Positions 8,552-17,201 of a stretch of 64,000 nucleotides of DNA are shown piece after piece (position 1 is the first letter of the stretch; each line of letters starts with the position of its first letter). Origin of the DNA: Streptomyces sp. NBC_00249 (GTDB lineage Bacteria; Actinomycetota; Actinomycetes; Streptomycetales; Streptomycetaceae); NCBI RefSeq assembly GCF_026342355.1, contig NZ_JAPEMV010000002.1, positions 558,001 to 622,000 of the forward strand, given 5' to 3'. A program made the translations under genes and the position numbers. A model generated the notes under the pieces. It was not told the origin of the DNA, made no database searches, and saw only the letters and a list, made by a program, of their open reading frames with translations.

Positions 8552-10026
8552 CGGACCCCCCGCGCCTCGGCGCCGTCCGGTGCGGGCGCGGGCCGCGGTG
8601 CCTGCGCCGGGAGCGCGCCCAGCCCCGGGGCGGGGGCGTCCGCGGGGGCGGCGGAGCCGCTGATCACTTGGAGGTCGTCGTCCGAGGTGACCACGGGGTG
8701 CCAGCCGTGCCGCCCGATCGCTGCGACCAGCGCCCGCACCATCGCCGGGTCGAACTGGGACCCGGCGCAGCGCCGCAGCTCGGCCAGCGCGGTCTCCACC
8801 GGCCGGGCCCGGCTGTAGGAGCGGGTGGAGGTCATGGCGTCGAAGGAGTCGGCCACCGCCACCACCCGGGCCAGCACCGGGATCTGCTCGCCGGTCAGTC
8901 CGTAGGGGTAGCCGGAGCCGTCGACCCGCTCGTGGTGGTGCAGGATCGCGGAGCGGGCCTCCCCGAGGAATCCGATGCCGCGCACCATCTCGTGTCCGTA
9001 CTCGGGGTGCAGTTCGATGACGCGGCGCTCCTCGGGCGTCAGCGGCCCGTCCTTGCGCAGCAGCCGGGTCGGTACGCCGAGCTTGCCGACGTCGTGCAGG
9101 ATCCCGGCGATCCGGACGACCTCCATCCGGCCGTCGGCCATGCCGAGCTCGCGGGCGATCATCGCGGAGGCCTGGCCGACGCGCTCGCTGTGGCCGCGCG
9201 TGTAGCGGTCCTTGATGTCGACGGCCTGGACGAGGGCGCGGATCGTGGCCCGGTGGGCGGCGCGCTCGCGGTGGTACTGGGCGAAGACCCAGCAGGAGAT
9301 GTACATCGGCAGCAGGACGAGCAGTGCGGCCGGGAGCCCGTAGGGGCTGCGCCACATCACGGCCATCATCAGCCCGGCGAGGCCGTGGACGCAGTGGGGG
9401 ACGAGGGAGCGGGGCAGCAGCCCGTTCCAGGCGGTGCGGGCCGGCCGGCGTTCGGCGGCGGCCAGGATGGCCCCGTCGAGGGCGGTGAGCACCAGGCAGA
9501 AGGCGACGGCCGCGACGGCCGCCGGGAGCATCACGTACGGGAAGTCGGCCACCCAGGCGGTCGGATCGGCCCCCTGCGCGGCGCGGCCGGGTGGTCCGCT
9601 GCCCCCGCCTCCCGAGCCCGCCGCCCCGGCGAGTGCCTCCCGGCCGCCGAGGAGGGCGTAGGCCTGTCCGGCCGCCCAGGCCGCTATCGCCTGCTGGGCG
9701 GCGTGCCAGACCCGGCGCACCCGGGCGGGCCGTTGGACGACGGTCTGGGCGAGTCCGCCGGGCAGCGCCACGAGCGCGGCGGCCGCGGGCGGCAGCAGGA
9801 AGACGGCGGCGAGGACCACGGGGAAGAAGGAGCCGATGCCCTCGGGGACCCGGCTGCCCAGGACCGGGAAGACCTTCACCAGCTCGCAGCCGAGGTAGAG
9901 CACGGCCAGCAGGGCGACGGCCGCCCAGGGCGTGGAGGAATCCGCCAGGGCCGGGGCGGCACACGCCGCGGCCGCGAGCACGGCACCCAGGACGTATGCG
10001 CGCGCCGTCGGCGGAAGTACCCGCAT
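8548..10026 (-). CDS. Membrane HD-GYP domain protein, probable cyclic-nucleotide phosphodiesterase
   Basis: 492 aa. Seven or eight hydrophobic helices in residues 1-270 precede a complete HD-GYP domain: TRGHSERVGQASAMIARELG, ILHDVGKLGVP, HPEYGHEMV, HHHERVDGSGYPYGL and DSFDAMTSTRSY. The family hydrolyses cyclic-di-GMP or related nucleotides. A proline/alanine-rich tail ends the protein. ATG at 10026 follows a strong GGGGAGGAGAG ribosome site, so the upstream ATG at 10161 is rejected. Forms a two-gene unit with the overlapping degenerate HD protein. The membrane region has no recognised sensor fold, and its signal is unknown. Confidence 0.9.
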   Translation of the reverse strand: MRVLPPTARAYVLGAVLAAAACAAPALADSSTPWAAVALLAVLYLGCELVKVFPVLGSRVPEGIGSFFPVVLAAVFLLPPAAAALVALPGGLAQTVVQRPARVRRVWHAAQQAIAAWAAGQAYALLGGREALAGAAGSGGGGSGPPGRAAQGADPTAWVADFPYVMLPAAVAAVAFCLVLTALDGAILAAAERRPARTAWNGLLPRSLVPHCVHGLAGLMMAVMWRSPYGLPAALLVLLPMYISCWVFAQYHRERAAHRATIRALVQAVDIKDRYTRGHSERVGQASAMIARELGMADGRMEVVRIAGILHDVGKLGVPTRLLRKDGPLTPEERRVIELHPEYGHEMVRGIGFLGEARSAILHHHERVDGSGYPYGLTGEQIPVLARVVAVADSFDAMTSTRSYSRARPVETALAELRRCAGSQFDPAMVRALVAAIGRHGWHPVVTSDDDLQVISGSAAPADAPAPGLGALPAQAPRPAPAPDGAEARGVR

Positions 10027-10144
10027 GGCGCTCTCCTCCCCCTGTGCCGTGCAAGCCGGGTACGGAATCAAACCAGTACCGAGAGGGGAGAATAAGTGGG
10101 CCCCCGTCAAAAGCGGGGCACATTTTCGCATTGCGCCGTACGGA

Positions 10145-10193
10145 CGCCCCCGGATTAGCACCTTCGGGTGAACGAAGTAGCCCTCCGGGGGCG
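10145..10193. other. Structured intergenic element between rsrA and the HD-GYP gene
   Basis: Outer arms CGCCCCCGG (10145-10153) and CCGGGGGCG (10185-10193) pair perfectly and enclose a small CACC-TTCG-GGTG hairpin (10160-10171 region). It sits 18 bp downstream of the rsrA stop on the minus strand, with no T run in either direction. It could be an imperfect terminator for sigR-rsrA or the fold of the HD-GYP leader. Confidence 0.4.
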
Positions 10194-10210
10194 GATGTTC
10201 GGCGGTTGTC

Positions 10211-10513
10211 TCAGCCGGTCGCGGGCCCGGCGGTGACGTCGTGGTCGGGCACGGCCTGGCCCGAACGGATCAGCTCGATCCGGCCCATGACCTTCGAGCG
10301 CAGGTCGGTCGGCACGTCGTCCGATCCGCAGCAGCGCTTGACCAGCTTCTTCACGGCCTGTTCCAGGCCGTACTTCTCCAGACAGGGATTGCACTCGCCG
10401 AAGTGCGTCTCGAACTTCGTGCAGTCACTGTCGGGCATCTCGTGGTCCAGGAACTCGTAAAGATGATCCAGGACCTCGGCGCACTCCGTCTCGTGCGGCT
10501 CTCCGCAGCTCAT
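10211..10513 (-). CDS. rsrA: Zinc-binding redox-sensing anti-sigma factor RsrA
   Basis: 100-aa ZAS-family anti-sigma factor that holds SigR in reduced cells and releases it when thiol oxidation forms a disulfide. The zinc-binding signature is visible: HFGECNPC (H-x3-C-x2-C) with an upstream cysteine at residue 3 and others in ETEC and KRCC. Its ATG overlaps the sigR stop as ATGA, coupling the pair at matched stoichiometry. Length and cysteine pattern fit S. coelicolor RsrA. Confidence 0.96.
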   Translation of the reverse strand: MSCGEPHETECAEVLDHLYEFLDHEMPDSDCTKFETHFGECNPCLEKYGLEQAVKKLVKRCCGSDDVPTDLRSKVMGRIELIRSGQAVPDHDVTAGPATG

Positions 10514-11319
10514 GAGCCTGAGCCTTTCAGGTCGTTCGACTCTCCCGCGCCGGCGGGGACCAGCCCGCGCTCACGGGCATAGTCCTCCAGCATTCCGCGG
10601 AGTTGACGGCGGCCACGGTGCAGCCGGGACATGACCGTACCGATGGGTGTACCCATGATGTCCGCGATCTCCTTGTACGCAAAGCCCTCTACGTCGGCAA
10701 GATAGACCGCGATGCGGAACTCCTCCGGAATGGCCTGCAGCGCTTCCTTCACATCCGAATCGGGCAGGTGGTCGAGCGCCTGCGATTCGGCCGAACGCAA
10801 ACCGGTCGACATGTGCGACTCGGCGCGCGCGAGCTGCCAGTCCTCGATCTCCTCCGCGGCGCTGCGCTGCGGCTCGCGCTGCTTCTTGCGGTAGGAGTTG
10901 ATGAACGTGTTGGTCAGAATGCGGTACATCCACGCCTTGAGGTTGGTGCCCTCGCGGAACTGGTGGAAGGAGGCGTACGCCTTCGCGTAGGTCTCCTGGA
11001 CCAGGTCCTCGGCGTCGGCCGGGTTGCGCGTCATGCGCAGCGCGGCGGAGTACATCTGGTCGAGGTAGCCGAGGGCGTCCCGCTCGAAACGCGCGTTGCG
11101 CTCCGCGGTCGTCTCCTGCGCCTGGCCTTCGTCGGTCCCAGCGACAGGACCCACCTCCTCCGACAGCGTGGCGGCTCCGAAAGCGGATCCGCTCGAATCG
11201 GAGAATAGTCGACCATCCCGGCCTTCCGCCGCCCGGAGCGAGCCGCGCTTGGGACCCGGGAGAACCGTCCAGTCCAGGTCAGCGGCCTGCGGACGATTCT
11301 GACTGATGACCTGGGTCAT
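10510..11319 (-). CDS. sigR: RNA polymerase sigma factor SigR (long SigR' isoform start)
   Basis: Group 4 (ECF) sigma factor directing the thiol-oxidative-stress regulon. Region 2 is seen in [20 protein letters not shown] and the region 4 HTH in [23 protein letters not shown] at 11319 gives 269 aa, with 55 residues before an internal GTG at 11154 (VGPVAGTD), which has GGAGGAG immediately before it. This is exactly the published S. coelicolor arrangement: a constitutive SigR from the internal GTG and an unstable inducible SigR' with a 55-residue N-terminal extension. A perfect SigR promoter lies 49 bp upstream of the long start, closing a positive feedback loop. Confidence 0.96.
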   Translation of the reverse strand: MTQVISQNRPQAADLDWTVLPGPKRGSLRAAEGRDGRLFSDSSGSAFGAATLSEEVGPVAGTDEGQAQETTAERNARFERDALGYLDQMYSAALRMTRNPADAEDLVQETYAKAYASFHQFREGTNLKAWMYRILTNTFINSYRKKQREPQRSAAEEIEDWQLARAESHMSTGLRSAESQALDHLPDSDVKEALQAIPEEFRIAVYLADVEGFAYKEIADIMGTPIGTVMSRLHRGRRQLRGMLEDYARERGLVPAGAGESNDLKGSGS

Positions 11320-11367
11320 GCGCTCCCTCTCCCTCGGCGGATTACCGTGCGTTCCGACACTCGGCAC

Positions 11368-11393
11368 AACAGGCGGGTGGGGCGGCGCATTCC
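11368..11393 (-). promoter_or_regulatory. SigR-dependent promoter (sigRp2 equivalent)
   Basis: On the minus strand GGAAT (11389-11393), exactly 18 nt, then GTT (11368-11370). This is the SigR consensus GGAAT-N18-GTT without mismatch. The predicted start site near 11361 gives a leader of about 40 nt before the SigR' ATG. Confidence 0.85.
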
Positions 11394-11455
11394 CGGGCGC
11401 GGCAAGGGCTTTCGGGATCCGTCAGGTCGGGTGAGGGGGATCACCCGGGAATATG

Positions 11456-12142
11456 TCAGGTCCGCGGCCGGACACGGGCTCGGCCGATGAGCCGGTCGAG
11501 CCAGGGGGCCACCGCCGCGGTGATCACCGCGAGGGTCTCGTCCTGGGTGGTGCCGGCCTTCTTCGGCACGGCGAAGCCGTGGTCGGCCCAGGGCACCTCG
11601 ACGAGCTCGTACGGGGCCTCCGGGCCCGGCTCGGGGAATTCCTCCGGGCGTCCGAAGGGGTCCCGGCCGCCCTGCACCACCAGGGTGGGCCGGCCGGCGC
11701 CGAGCAGCTCCCCGGCCCGGGACTTCTCGGGCCTGCCGGGCGGGTGCAGCGGGAAGGACAGGGCGAGGACCCCGGCCGCGCCCAGCTCGGCGGCGGTCCG
11801 GCAGGCCACCCGGGCCCCGGCGCTGCGTCCGCCCGCCACCACGGGCAGGCCGGGGCGCGCCAGTGCCGGCCACAGCGCCCGCCAGCCCTCGTCCAGGACC
11901 TTGGGCGCGGCGGCGACCTTCTTCCCGGCGACCCGCCAGGGCTGCTCGACCAGGGCCACGGTGACGCCCCGCGCGGGCAGCGCGGCGGCGAGGGCGACCA
12001 GGTCCCGGGCCTCGATGCCGCCCCCGGCGCCGTGGCTGACGGCGAGGACCAGCCGGGCCGCCGGGGCGGTGTGCCAGGTGATCCGGGCCGGTCCGGCGGG
12101 GGTGTCGACGCTCTCGGTACGGGGGCTCGTACGGCTGCTCAT
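11456..12142 (-). CDS. Alpha/beta hydrolase, KANL3/TEX30-like family
   Basis: 228 aa. Alpha/beta-hydrolase landmarks: LAVSHGAGGG forming the oxyanion region near residue 35, the nucleophile elbow GGRSAGAR near residue 104, an acid in VVQGGRDPFGRPEE, and a catalytic-type histidine in PWADHGFAVP. This matches the short hydrolases grouped with human KANL3/TEX30 (Abhydrolase_11), whose substrates are unknown. Starts at ATG 12142. 18 nt separate it from the upstream YedK-like gene on the same strand, so the two probably form an operon. Confidence 0.85.
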   Translation of the reverse strand: MSSRTSPRTESVDTPAGPARITWHTAPAARLVLAVSHGAGGGIEARDLVALAAALPARGVTVALVEQPWRVAGKKVAAAPKVLDEGWRALWPALARPGLPVVAGGRSAGARVACRTAAELGAAGVLALSFPLHPPGRPEKSRAGELLGAGRPTLVVQGGRDPFGRPEEFPEPGPEAPYELVEVPWADHGFAVPKKAGTTQDETLAVITAAVAPWLDRLIGRARVRPRT

Positions 12143-12160
12143 GCCCCCATCCTGCCCGGG

Positions 12161-12976
12161 TCAGAAGAGGGTGCCCTCCTCCGGCGCGGCCAGCTCGCCG
12201 AGCAGCTCGGGCCCGTTGTTGCGGACGTTGCTGACGGCGGTGGACACGGGGTAGGCGCGCATCAGGCCGCCCGGGGGCGGTGCGAGCAGGTCCCGGAGCT
12301 CGTTCTCGTCGGTGCGGGCCGGGTCCAGCCAGGCGTCCCAGCGGTCCGGGGTCAGCATCAGCGGCATCCGGGGGTGGATCTCGGAGAGCGAGCGGGGGCC
12401 CTCGGCGGGGGCGGCGCCCAGCGGGCCGGTCTCGGCCTCGGCGGTGATCACCGAGCAGGTCGCCCACCAGGCCTGCGGGTGCTCGGCGGGCAGGGTCGCG
12501 TCGCGCCAGAACTCGTACAGGCCGGCCATCGCGAAGACGGAGCCGTCGGTGGGCAGGACGAAGTAGGGCTGCTTGCGGGCCCGCTTCTTCTTTCCCTCGA
12601 CCTCCAGCTGCCGCTCGTCGTGGGCGGTGACCCACTCGTAGTAGCCGTCGGCCGGGACGATGCAGCGGCGCTGTGCGAAGGGGCGCCGGAAGGACGGCTT
12701 CTCGTGCAGGGTCTCGGAGCGCGCGTTGATCATCCGGGCGGCGCCCTCGGGGCTCTTGGCCCAGGACGGGACCAGGCCCCACCTCAGGACGCGCAGCTGG
12801 CGAACCGGACGCGGGTCCGGCGCGTCCTTCAGGGGACGGTCGAGGACGACGTGGACCTCCTTCGTCGGTGCCACGTTCCAGTCGGGGGCCAGGGTCTCCT
12901 GCGGCTCCCACCGCTCGACGCCGAATATCCCCGCCAGCTCCTCGGGCGCACGACTCGCCGCAAACCTTCCGCACAT
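12161..12976 (-). CDS. SOS response-associated peptidase, HMCES/YedK family
   Basis: 271 aa. After Met removal the protein begins with the catalytic cysteine of MCGRF, which in this family forms a covalent bond with abasic sites in single-stranded DNA and protects them. Conserved features: RWGLVPSWAK, NARSET, CIVPADGYYEW and HPRMPLML (active-site histidine). ATG 12976 is fixed by the need for Cys at position 2, so the upstream ATG at 12985 is rejected. Acts in DNA damage tolerance, consistent with other repair genes in the window. Confidence 0.95.
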   Translation of the reverse strand: MCGRFAASRAPEELAGIFGVERWEPQETLAPDWNVAPTKEVHVVLDRPLKDAPDPRPVRQLRVLRWGLVPSWAKSPEGAARMINARSETLHEKPSFRRPFAQRRCIVPADGYYEWVTAHDERQLEVEGKKKRARKQPYFVLPTDGSVFAMAGLYEFWRDATLPAEHPQAWWATCSVITAEAETGPLGAAPAEGPRSLSEIHPRMPLMLTPDRWDAWLDPARTDENELRDLLAPPPGGLMRAYPVSTAVSNVRNNGPELLGELAAPEEGTLF

Positions 12977-13029
12977 GGCTGACACACTGCCATGACCTCC
13001 GCCCCCGACCGCAAGGAGTCCGCCACTCC

Positions 13030-13743
13030 ATGGACAGCACCCCCACAGCCGGCCTCTGGGACCGGCTCACCGGCATACAGCCGGCCGTGCCCTGGTGGAT
13101 CGTGGTTCTGACGGGACTGGTCGCGCTGGCCGCCGTAGGGCCCCGGCCGCTGTGGCTGCTCTCCCGCAACGCGATCACCATCGCGCACGAGGGCGGGCAC
13201 GGGCTGCTCGCCCTGCTGACCGGACGCGAGCTGGACGGGATCCGGCTCCACTCGGACACCAGCGGGGTCACCCTCAGCCGGGGCAAGCCGCGCGGGATCG
13301 GGATGATCCTGACCGCCGCGGCCGGGTACACGGCGCCCTCGCTGCTGGGCCTGGGCGGCGCGGCCCTGCTGTCGGCGCACCGGATCACCCTGCTGCTGTG
13401 GCTGGCGACCGCGCTGCTGGCCGGGGTGCTGGTGAAGATCCGGAACCTGTACGGGGTGCTGACGGTGGTGCTGTCCGGCGCGGCCTTCGTCCTCGTCTCC
13501 TGGCTGGCCCCGTCCGGGGTACAGGCCCTCTTCGCGTACGCGGTGGTGTGGTTCCTGCTGCTCGGTGGAGTGCGGCCGGTCTTCGAGCTCCAGGTGAAGC
13601 GGAGGCGCGGTGGAGCGCCCGACTCGGACGCCGACCAGCTCGGGCGGCTCACCCATGTACATCCCCTCGCCTGGCTGCTGCTCTTCCACGCCGTGACGCT
13701 GTGCTCGCTGATCGGCGGCGGGCGCTGGCTGCTCGGCCTCTGA
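13030..13743 (+). CDS. M50-like membrane metallopeptidase
   Basis: 237-aa integral membrane protein with about six hydrophobic segments. The zinc-binding HEGGH sequence sits in the second helix (NAITIAHEGGHGLLALLTGR, near residue 55), the position expected for site-2-protease-like M50 enzymes. Substrate unknown; regulated intramembrane proteolysis is an inference. ATG at 13030 is preceded by AAGGAG about 14 nt upstream. Divergent from the YedK-like gene, with 53 bp between starts. Confidence 0.85.
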   Translation: MDSTPTAGLWDRLTGIQPAVPWWIVVLTGLVALAAVGPRPLWLLSRNAITIAHEGGHGLLALLTGRELDGIRLHSDTSGVTLSRGKPRGIGMILTAAAGYTAPSLLGLGGAALLSAHRITLLLWLATALLAGVLVKIRNLYGVLTVVLSGAAFVLVSWLAPSGVQALFAYAVVWFLLLGGVRPVFELQVKRRRGGAPDSDADQLGRLTHVHPLAWLLLFHAVTLCSLIGGGRWLLGL

Positions 13744-13797
13744 GACGGGGCCCTCGCTCACAATCCGTGGCCATGGGAAGCCACTAAAGTGGGGGCC

Positions 13798-15150
13798 ATG
13801 ACCGAAACCCCCGCGCACCACGCCCTCTGGCCCGCTCCCGTCGCCGACGGGGCCGTCCACGCCACCGTCACCGTGCCCGGGTCCAAATCGGTCACCAACC
13901 GCGCGCTCGTGCTGGCCGCCCTCGCGGCCGAGCCCGGCTGGGTGCGCCGCCCGCTGCGCTCGCGCGACTCCCAGCTGATGTCGGACGCCCTGCGGGCGCT
14001 GGGCGTGGGCATCGAGGAGACGGTCTCCTCCAGCTCCGCCGAAGGTGCCGGCGGCGAGGCCTGGCGGATCATCCCGGCCGGCCTGCACGGGCCGGCCACC
14101 GTCGACGTCGGCAACGCGGGCACGGTCATGCGCTTCCTGCCGCCCGTCGCCACCCTCGCCGCCGGCGACATCCGCTTCGACGGCGACCCCCGGTCCTACG
14201 AGCGCCCCCTCGGCCAGGTCATCAGCGCGCTGCGCACGCTGGGCGCCCGGATCGACGACGACGGCCGGGGCGCCCTGCCCATGACCGTCCAGGGCGGCGG
14301 TGCCCTGGAGGGCGGCACGGTCGAGATCGACGCCTCCAACTCCTCGCAGTTCGTCTCGGCGCTGCTGCTGTCGGCCCCGCGCTTCAACCAGGGCGTCGAG
14401 GTCCGGCACACGGGCGCGACCCTGCCGTCGATGCCGCACATCCGGATGACGGTCGAGATGCTGCGCGCGGCGGGCGCCGCCGTCGACACCCCCGAGGCCG
14501 GCGGCGAGAAGAACGTGTGGCGGGTGGCGCCCGGCGCGCTGCTGGGCCGCGACATGGTCGTGGAGCCCGACCTGTCCAACGCCCAGCCCTTCATGGCCGC
14601 GGCCCTGATCACCGGCGGCACGGTCACCGTCCCGGACTGGCCGCGCCGCACCACGCAGCCCGGCGACGCGCTGCGCCGGATCTTCACGGAGATGGGCGGC
14701 TCCTGCGAGCTGACCGACGCGGGCCTGGTCTTCACCGGCACCGGCAAGATCCACGGCATCGACGTGGACCTGAGCGAGGTCGGCGAGCTGACCCCGGGCA
14801 TCGCCGCGGTCGCCGCCCTGGCCGACTCGGAGTCGGTCCTGCGCGGGGTCCAGCACCTGCGCCTGCACGAGACGGACCGGCTGGCGGCCCTGACGGCGGA
14901 GATCAACGGCCTCGGCGGCGACGTCACCGAGACCGCCGACGGCCTGCACATCCGCCCGCGCCCGCTGCACGGAGGCGTGTTCCACACCTACGACGACCAC
15001 CGGATGGCCACCGCCGGCGCGGTGATCGGCCTGGCCGTGAAGGGCGTGGAGATCGAGAACGTCGGCACGACCGCGAAGACCCTGCCGGACTTCCCGAAGA
15101 TGTGGGCCGACATGTTGCTCGGCGAAGCGCCGACGGGCGCCGGAGCGTAG
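13798..15150 (+). CDS. aroA: 3-phosphoshikimate 1-carboxyvinyltransferase (EPSP synthase)
   Basis: 450 aa, sixth step of the shikimate pathway, joining shikimate-3-phosphate and phosphoenolpyruvate. Signatures: [17 protein letters not shown] near residue 27, [14 protein letters not shown] near residue 103, [20 protein letters not shown], and [10 protein letters not shown] near residue 400. ATG 13798 is preferred to an in-frame ATG 9 nt upstream. Followed after 8 nt by rsgA on the same strand, probably one transcript. Confidence 0.97.
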   Translation: MTETPAHHALWPAPVADGAVHATVTVPGSKSVTNRALVLAALAAEPGWVRRPLRSRDSQLMSDALRALGVGIEETVSSSSAEGAGGEAWRIIPAGLHGPATVDVGNAGTVMRFLPPVATLAAGDIRFDGDPRSYERPLGQVISALRTLGARIDDDGRGALPMTVQGGGALEGGTVEIDASNSSQFVSALLLSAPRFNQGVEVRHTGATLPSMPHIRMTVEMLRAAGAAVDTPEAGGEKNVWRVAPGALLGRDMVVEPDLSNAQPFMAAALITGGTVTVPDWPRRTTQPGDALRRIFTEMGGSCELTDAGLVFTGTGKIHGIDVDLSEVGELTPGIAAVAALADSESVLRGVQHLRLHETDRLAALTAEINGLGGDVTETADGLHIRPRPLHGGVFHTYDDHRMATAGAVIGLAVKGVEIENVGTTAKTLPDFPKMWADMLLGEAPTGAGA

Positions 15151-15158
15151 GGCCCGTC

Positions 15159-16169
15159 ATGCGCAGGTACGGCAAGAACACCGACGAGGACGACATCCGC
15201 CAGCGCCCGAACCCCAAGGGCAACCGGCCTCGGACCACCATCCGGCCCAAGCACGAGGACGCGGCCGAGGGCTTCGTCCTGACCGTCGACCGCGGTCGGC
15301 TGACCTGCCTGGTCGAGGACCGGACGGTGCACGCGATGAAGGCCCGCGAGCTGGGCCGCAAGGCGGCGGTGGTCGGGGACCGGGTCTGGATCGTCGGTGA
15401 CCTGTCGGGGAAGAAGGACACCCTCGCCCGGATCGTGCGGATCGAGGAGCGCAAGTCGGTCCTGCGCCGCACCGCCGACGACGACGACCCGTACGAGCGG
15501 GTGGTCGTCGCCAACGCCGACCAGCTGGCCATCGTCACGGCGCTGGCCGACCCGGAGCCGCGGCCCCGGATGATCGACCGCTGCCTGGTGGCCGCGTACG
15601 ACGCCGGTCTCGAACCCCTGCTGGTGCTCACGAAGTCGGACCTGACCTCGGCGGACAAGATCCTGGAGATCTACTCCACCTTCGGCCTGAACTACGTGGT
15701 GACCAACCGCGAGGAGCTGGAGACGGGCAGCGCCGCCGACCGGGTGCGCGAGCGCCTCGACGGCCGGATCACCGCCTTCGTCGGCCACTCGGGCGTCGGC
15801 AAGACCACCCTGGTGAACTCGCTGGTCGCCGAGGGCCGCCGGCGGGCCACCGGTCACGTCAACGCGGTGACCGGCCGCGGCCGGCACACCACCACCTCGG
15901 CGCTCGCCCTGCCGCTGCCCTCGGGTGACGGCTGGGTCATCGACACCCCTGGTGTGCGTTCCTTCGGCCTGCACCACGTGGACCCGTCCCGGGTGATCCT
16001 GGCCTTCCCGGAGCTGGTTCCGGGTACGGAGGAGTGCCCGCGCGCGTGCAGCCACGACGAGCAGGACTGCGCGCTCGACAAGTGGGTGGAGGAGGGTCAC
16101 GCGGACCCGGCACGCCTGTACTCGCTGCGGCGGCTGCTGCAGACCCGGGAGCGTCGCGAGGGCGACTGA
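15159..16169 (+). CDS. rsgA: Ribosome small subunit-dependent GTPase A
   Basis: 336-aa circularly permuted GTPase assisting late 30S maturation. It has an N-terminal OB-fold part (GFVLTVDRGRLTCLVEDRTV), then the permuted motifs G4 (LTKSD), G1 (GHSGVGKTTLVN near residue 210) and G3 (DTPGV). The C-terminal zinc site is visible as CPRACSHDEQDC. ATG 15159 lies 8 nt after the aroA stop, suggesting co-transcription. Length is normal for Streptomyces RsgA. Confidence 0.96.
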   Translation: MRRYGKNTDEDDIRQRPNPKGNRPRTTIRPKHEDAAEGFVLTVDRGRLTCLVEDRTVHAMKARELGRKAAVVGDRVWIVGDLSGKKDTLARIVRIEERKSVLRRTADDDDPYERVVVANADQLAIVTALADPEPRPRMIDRCLVAAYDAGLEPLLVLTKSDLTSADKILEIYSTFGLNYVVTNREELETGSAADRVRERLDGRITAFVGHSGVGKTTLVNSLVAEGRRRATGHVNAVTGRGRHTTTSALALPLPSGDGWVIDTPGVRSFGLHHVDPSRVILAFPELVPGTEECPRACSHDEQDCALDKWVEEGHADPARLYSLRRLLQTRERREGD

Positions 16170-16223
16170 GCCTCCGGCGGGGTTTGCCGGGGGCCATGTC
16201 TGGTAAATGCATAATCGCACCAA

Positions 16224-16243
16224 GTGACGTGATGTCACGTGAC
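16224..16243. promoter_or_regulatory. Palindromic operator-like site upstream of the SMR pump
   Basis: GTGAC-gtgat-GTCAC (16224-16238) runs into a second GTGAC (16239-16243), creating the perfect 10-bp palindrome GTCACGTGAC (16234-16243). It ends 17 bp before the pump ATG. This is the size and symmetry of a TetR-family operator, and the convergent TetR gene is the obvious candidate binder, by inference. Confidence 0.5.
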
Positions 16244-16260
16244 GCGGGGAGGCATTCGAC

Positions 16261-16584
16261 ATGGCGTGGCTGCTGGTCGTGGTCGCGGGAATCCTGGAGA
16301 CCGGCTTCGCGGTCTGCCTCAAGCTGTCCCACGGTTTCACCCGGCTGTGGCCGACCATCGCCTTCGCCTGCTTCGCCCTGGGCAGCTTCGGCCTGCTGAC
16401 GCTGGCCCTGAAGAAGCTGGACGTGGGGCCCGCGTACGCGGTGTGGACGGGCATCGGGGCCGCCGGGACCGCGATCTACGGGATGGTCTTCCTGGGGGAC
16501 CTCGTCTCCACCCTCAAACTCGTCTCGATCTCGCTGGTGATCCTCGGGGTCATCGGGCTCCAGCTCTCCGGCTCCGCCCACTGA
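16261..16584 (+). CDS. Small multidrug resistance (SMR) family transporter
   Basis: 107 aa, four hydrophobic helices, cytoplasmic membrane. The essential membrane-embedded glutamate is at residue 13 (AGILETGFAVCLKLSHG). The sequence GPAYAVWTGIGAAGTAI is the family motif of helix 3. Overall it resembles the Gdx/SugE branch that exports guanidinium or quaternary ammonium ions with proton exchange; the precise substrate cannot be told. The TetR gene overlaps its 3' end by 35 bp on the other strand. Confidence 0.9.
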   Translation: MAWLLVVVAGILETGFAVCLKLSHGFTRLWPTIAFACFALGSFGLLTLALKKLDVGPAYAVWTGIGAAGTAIYGMVFLGDLVSTLKLVSISLVILGVIGLQLSGSAH

Positions 16585-17152
16585 CCGGCGCGGCGGCGGG
16601 CACCGCGAGGGCGGCTTCGAGCAGCCGCAGCAGCTCCTCCGGCCCCGGCTCGTGCCCGGCGGCGACCGCGTAGGACAGCGCGAGGCGTACGGCGAGCTCG
16701 CACCGCCAGGCCGGCTCCGCCCCGAGCGCGGCCCCGGCCCGGTCCCGTACGGCCCGGACGAGGTCCCCGGGCGTGAGCGCCTGCCGGCTCCCGGGCGGGG
16801 GCGGCGCGGGCAGGACCGGACTCCAGGAGCCGGTCAGCAGGGCCCGTACGAGGGGCCGCGCGCGGGCCGCCCGTACGGTCCACTCCGCGAGCGCCGCGAG
16901 CCGCCCGGCGGCCTCCCCGGGACCGGGCCCGATCCCCTGCGCGAGCGCCCGGTCCACCCCGTCGAGGTAGCGGTCGGCGGCGCGGCGCACCAGGGCGCGG
17001 CCCAGGCCCGCCTTTCCGCCGAACTCGTTGTAGAGGGTCTGCCGGGACACCCCGGCGGCGCCCGCCACCTCGGTCATCTTCACGGCCGGCCAGGGGCGGG
17101 CGGACAGGGCCGCCTCAGCGGCTTCCAGTAAGGAGTCCCGGGCCGTCGGCAT
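16550..17152 (-). CDS. TetR family regulator carrying a TTA codon
   Basis: 200 aa. N-terminal HTH of the TetR type: MTEVAGAAGVSRQTLYNEFG near residue 30. The C-terminal ligand domain is not assignable. ATG 17152 is chosen because the TetR domain begins there; the longer ORF upstream is low quality. Codon 8 is TTA (plus-strand TAA at 17129-17131), so translation should need the developmental leucyl-tRNA bldA. Convergent with, and overlapping, the SMR gene, which it may regulate through the upstream palindrome. Confidence 0.85.
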   Translation of the reverse strand: MPTARDSLLEAAEAALSARPWPAVKMTEVAGAAGVSRQTLYNEFGGKAGLGRALVRRAADRYLDGVDRALAQGIGPGPGEAAGRLAALAEWTVRAARARPLVRALLTGSWSPVLPAPPPPGSRQALTPGDLVRAVRDRAGAALGAEPAWRCELAVRLALSYAVAAGHEPGPEELLRLLEAALAVPAAAPVSGRSRRAGAR

Positions 17153-17201
17153 GCGCGTCGCCTCCCCGGCTGCGTCCACTGGCTGGGCTGTCCCGCCAGA
17201 G

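Noticed and set aside
11316-13652. 778-codon minus-strand frame across several genes
   Set aside because: Overlaps the hydrolase, YedK-like and M50 genes in a different frame and lacks any recognisable motif.
16170-16260. Guanidine riboswitch upstream of the SMR pump
   Set aside because: No ACGR-loop hairpin pair or ykkC-like pairing is visible; the palindrome looks like a protein operator.
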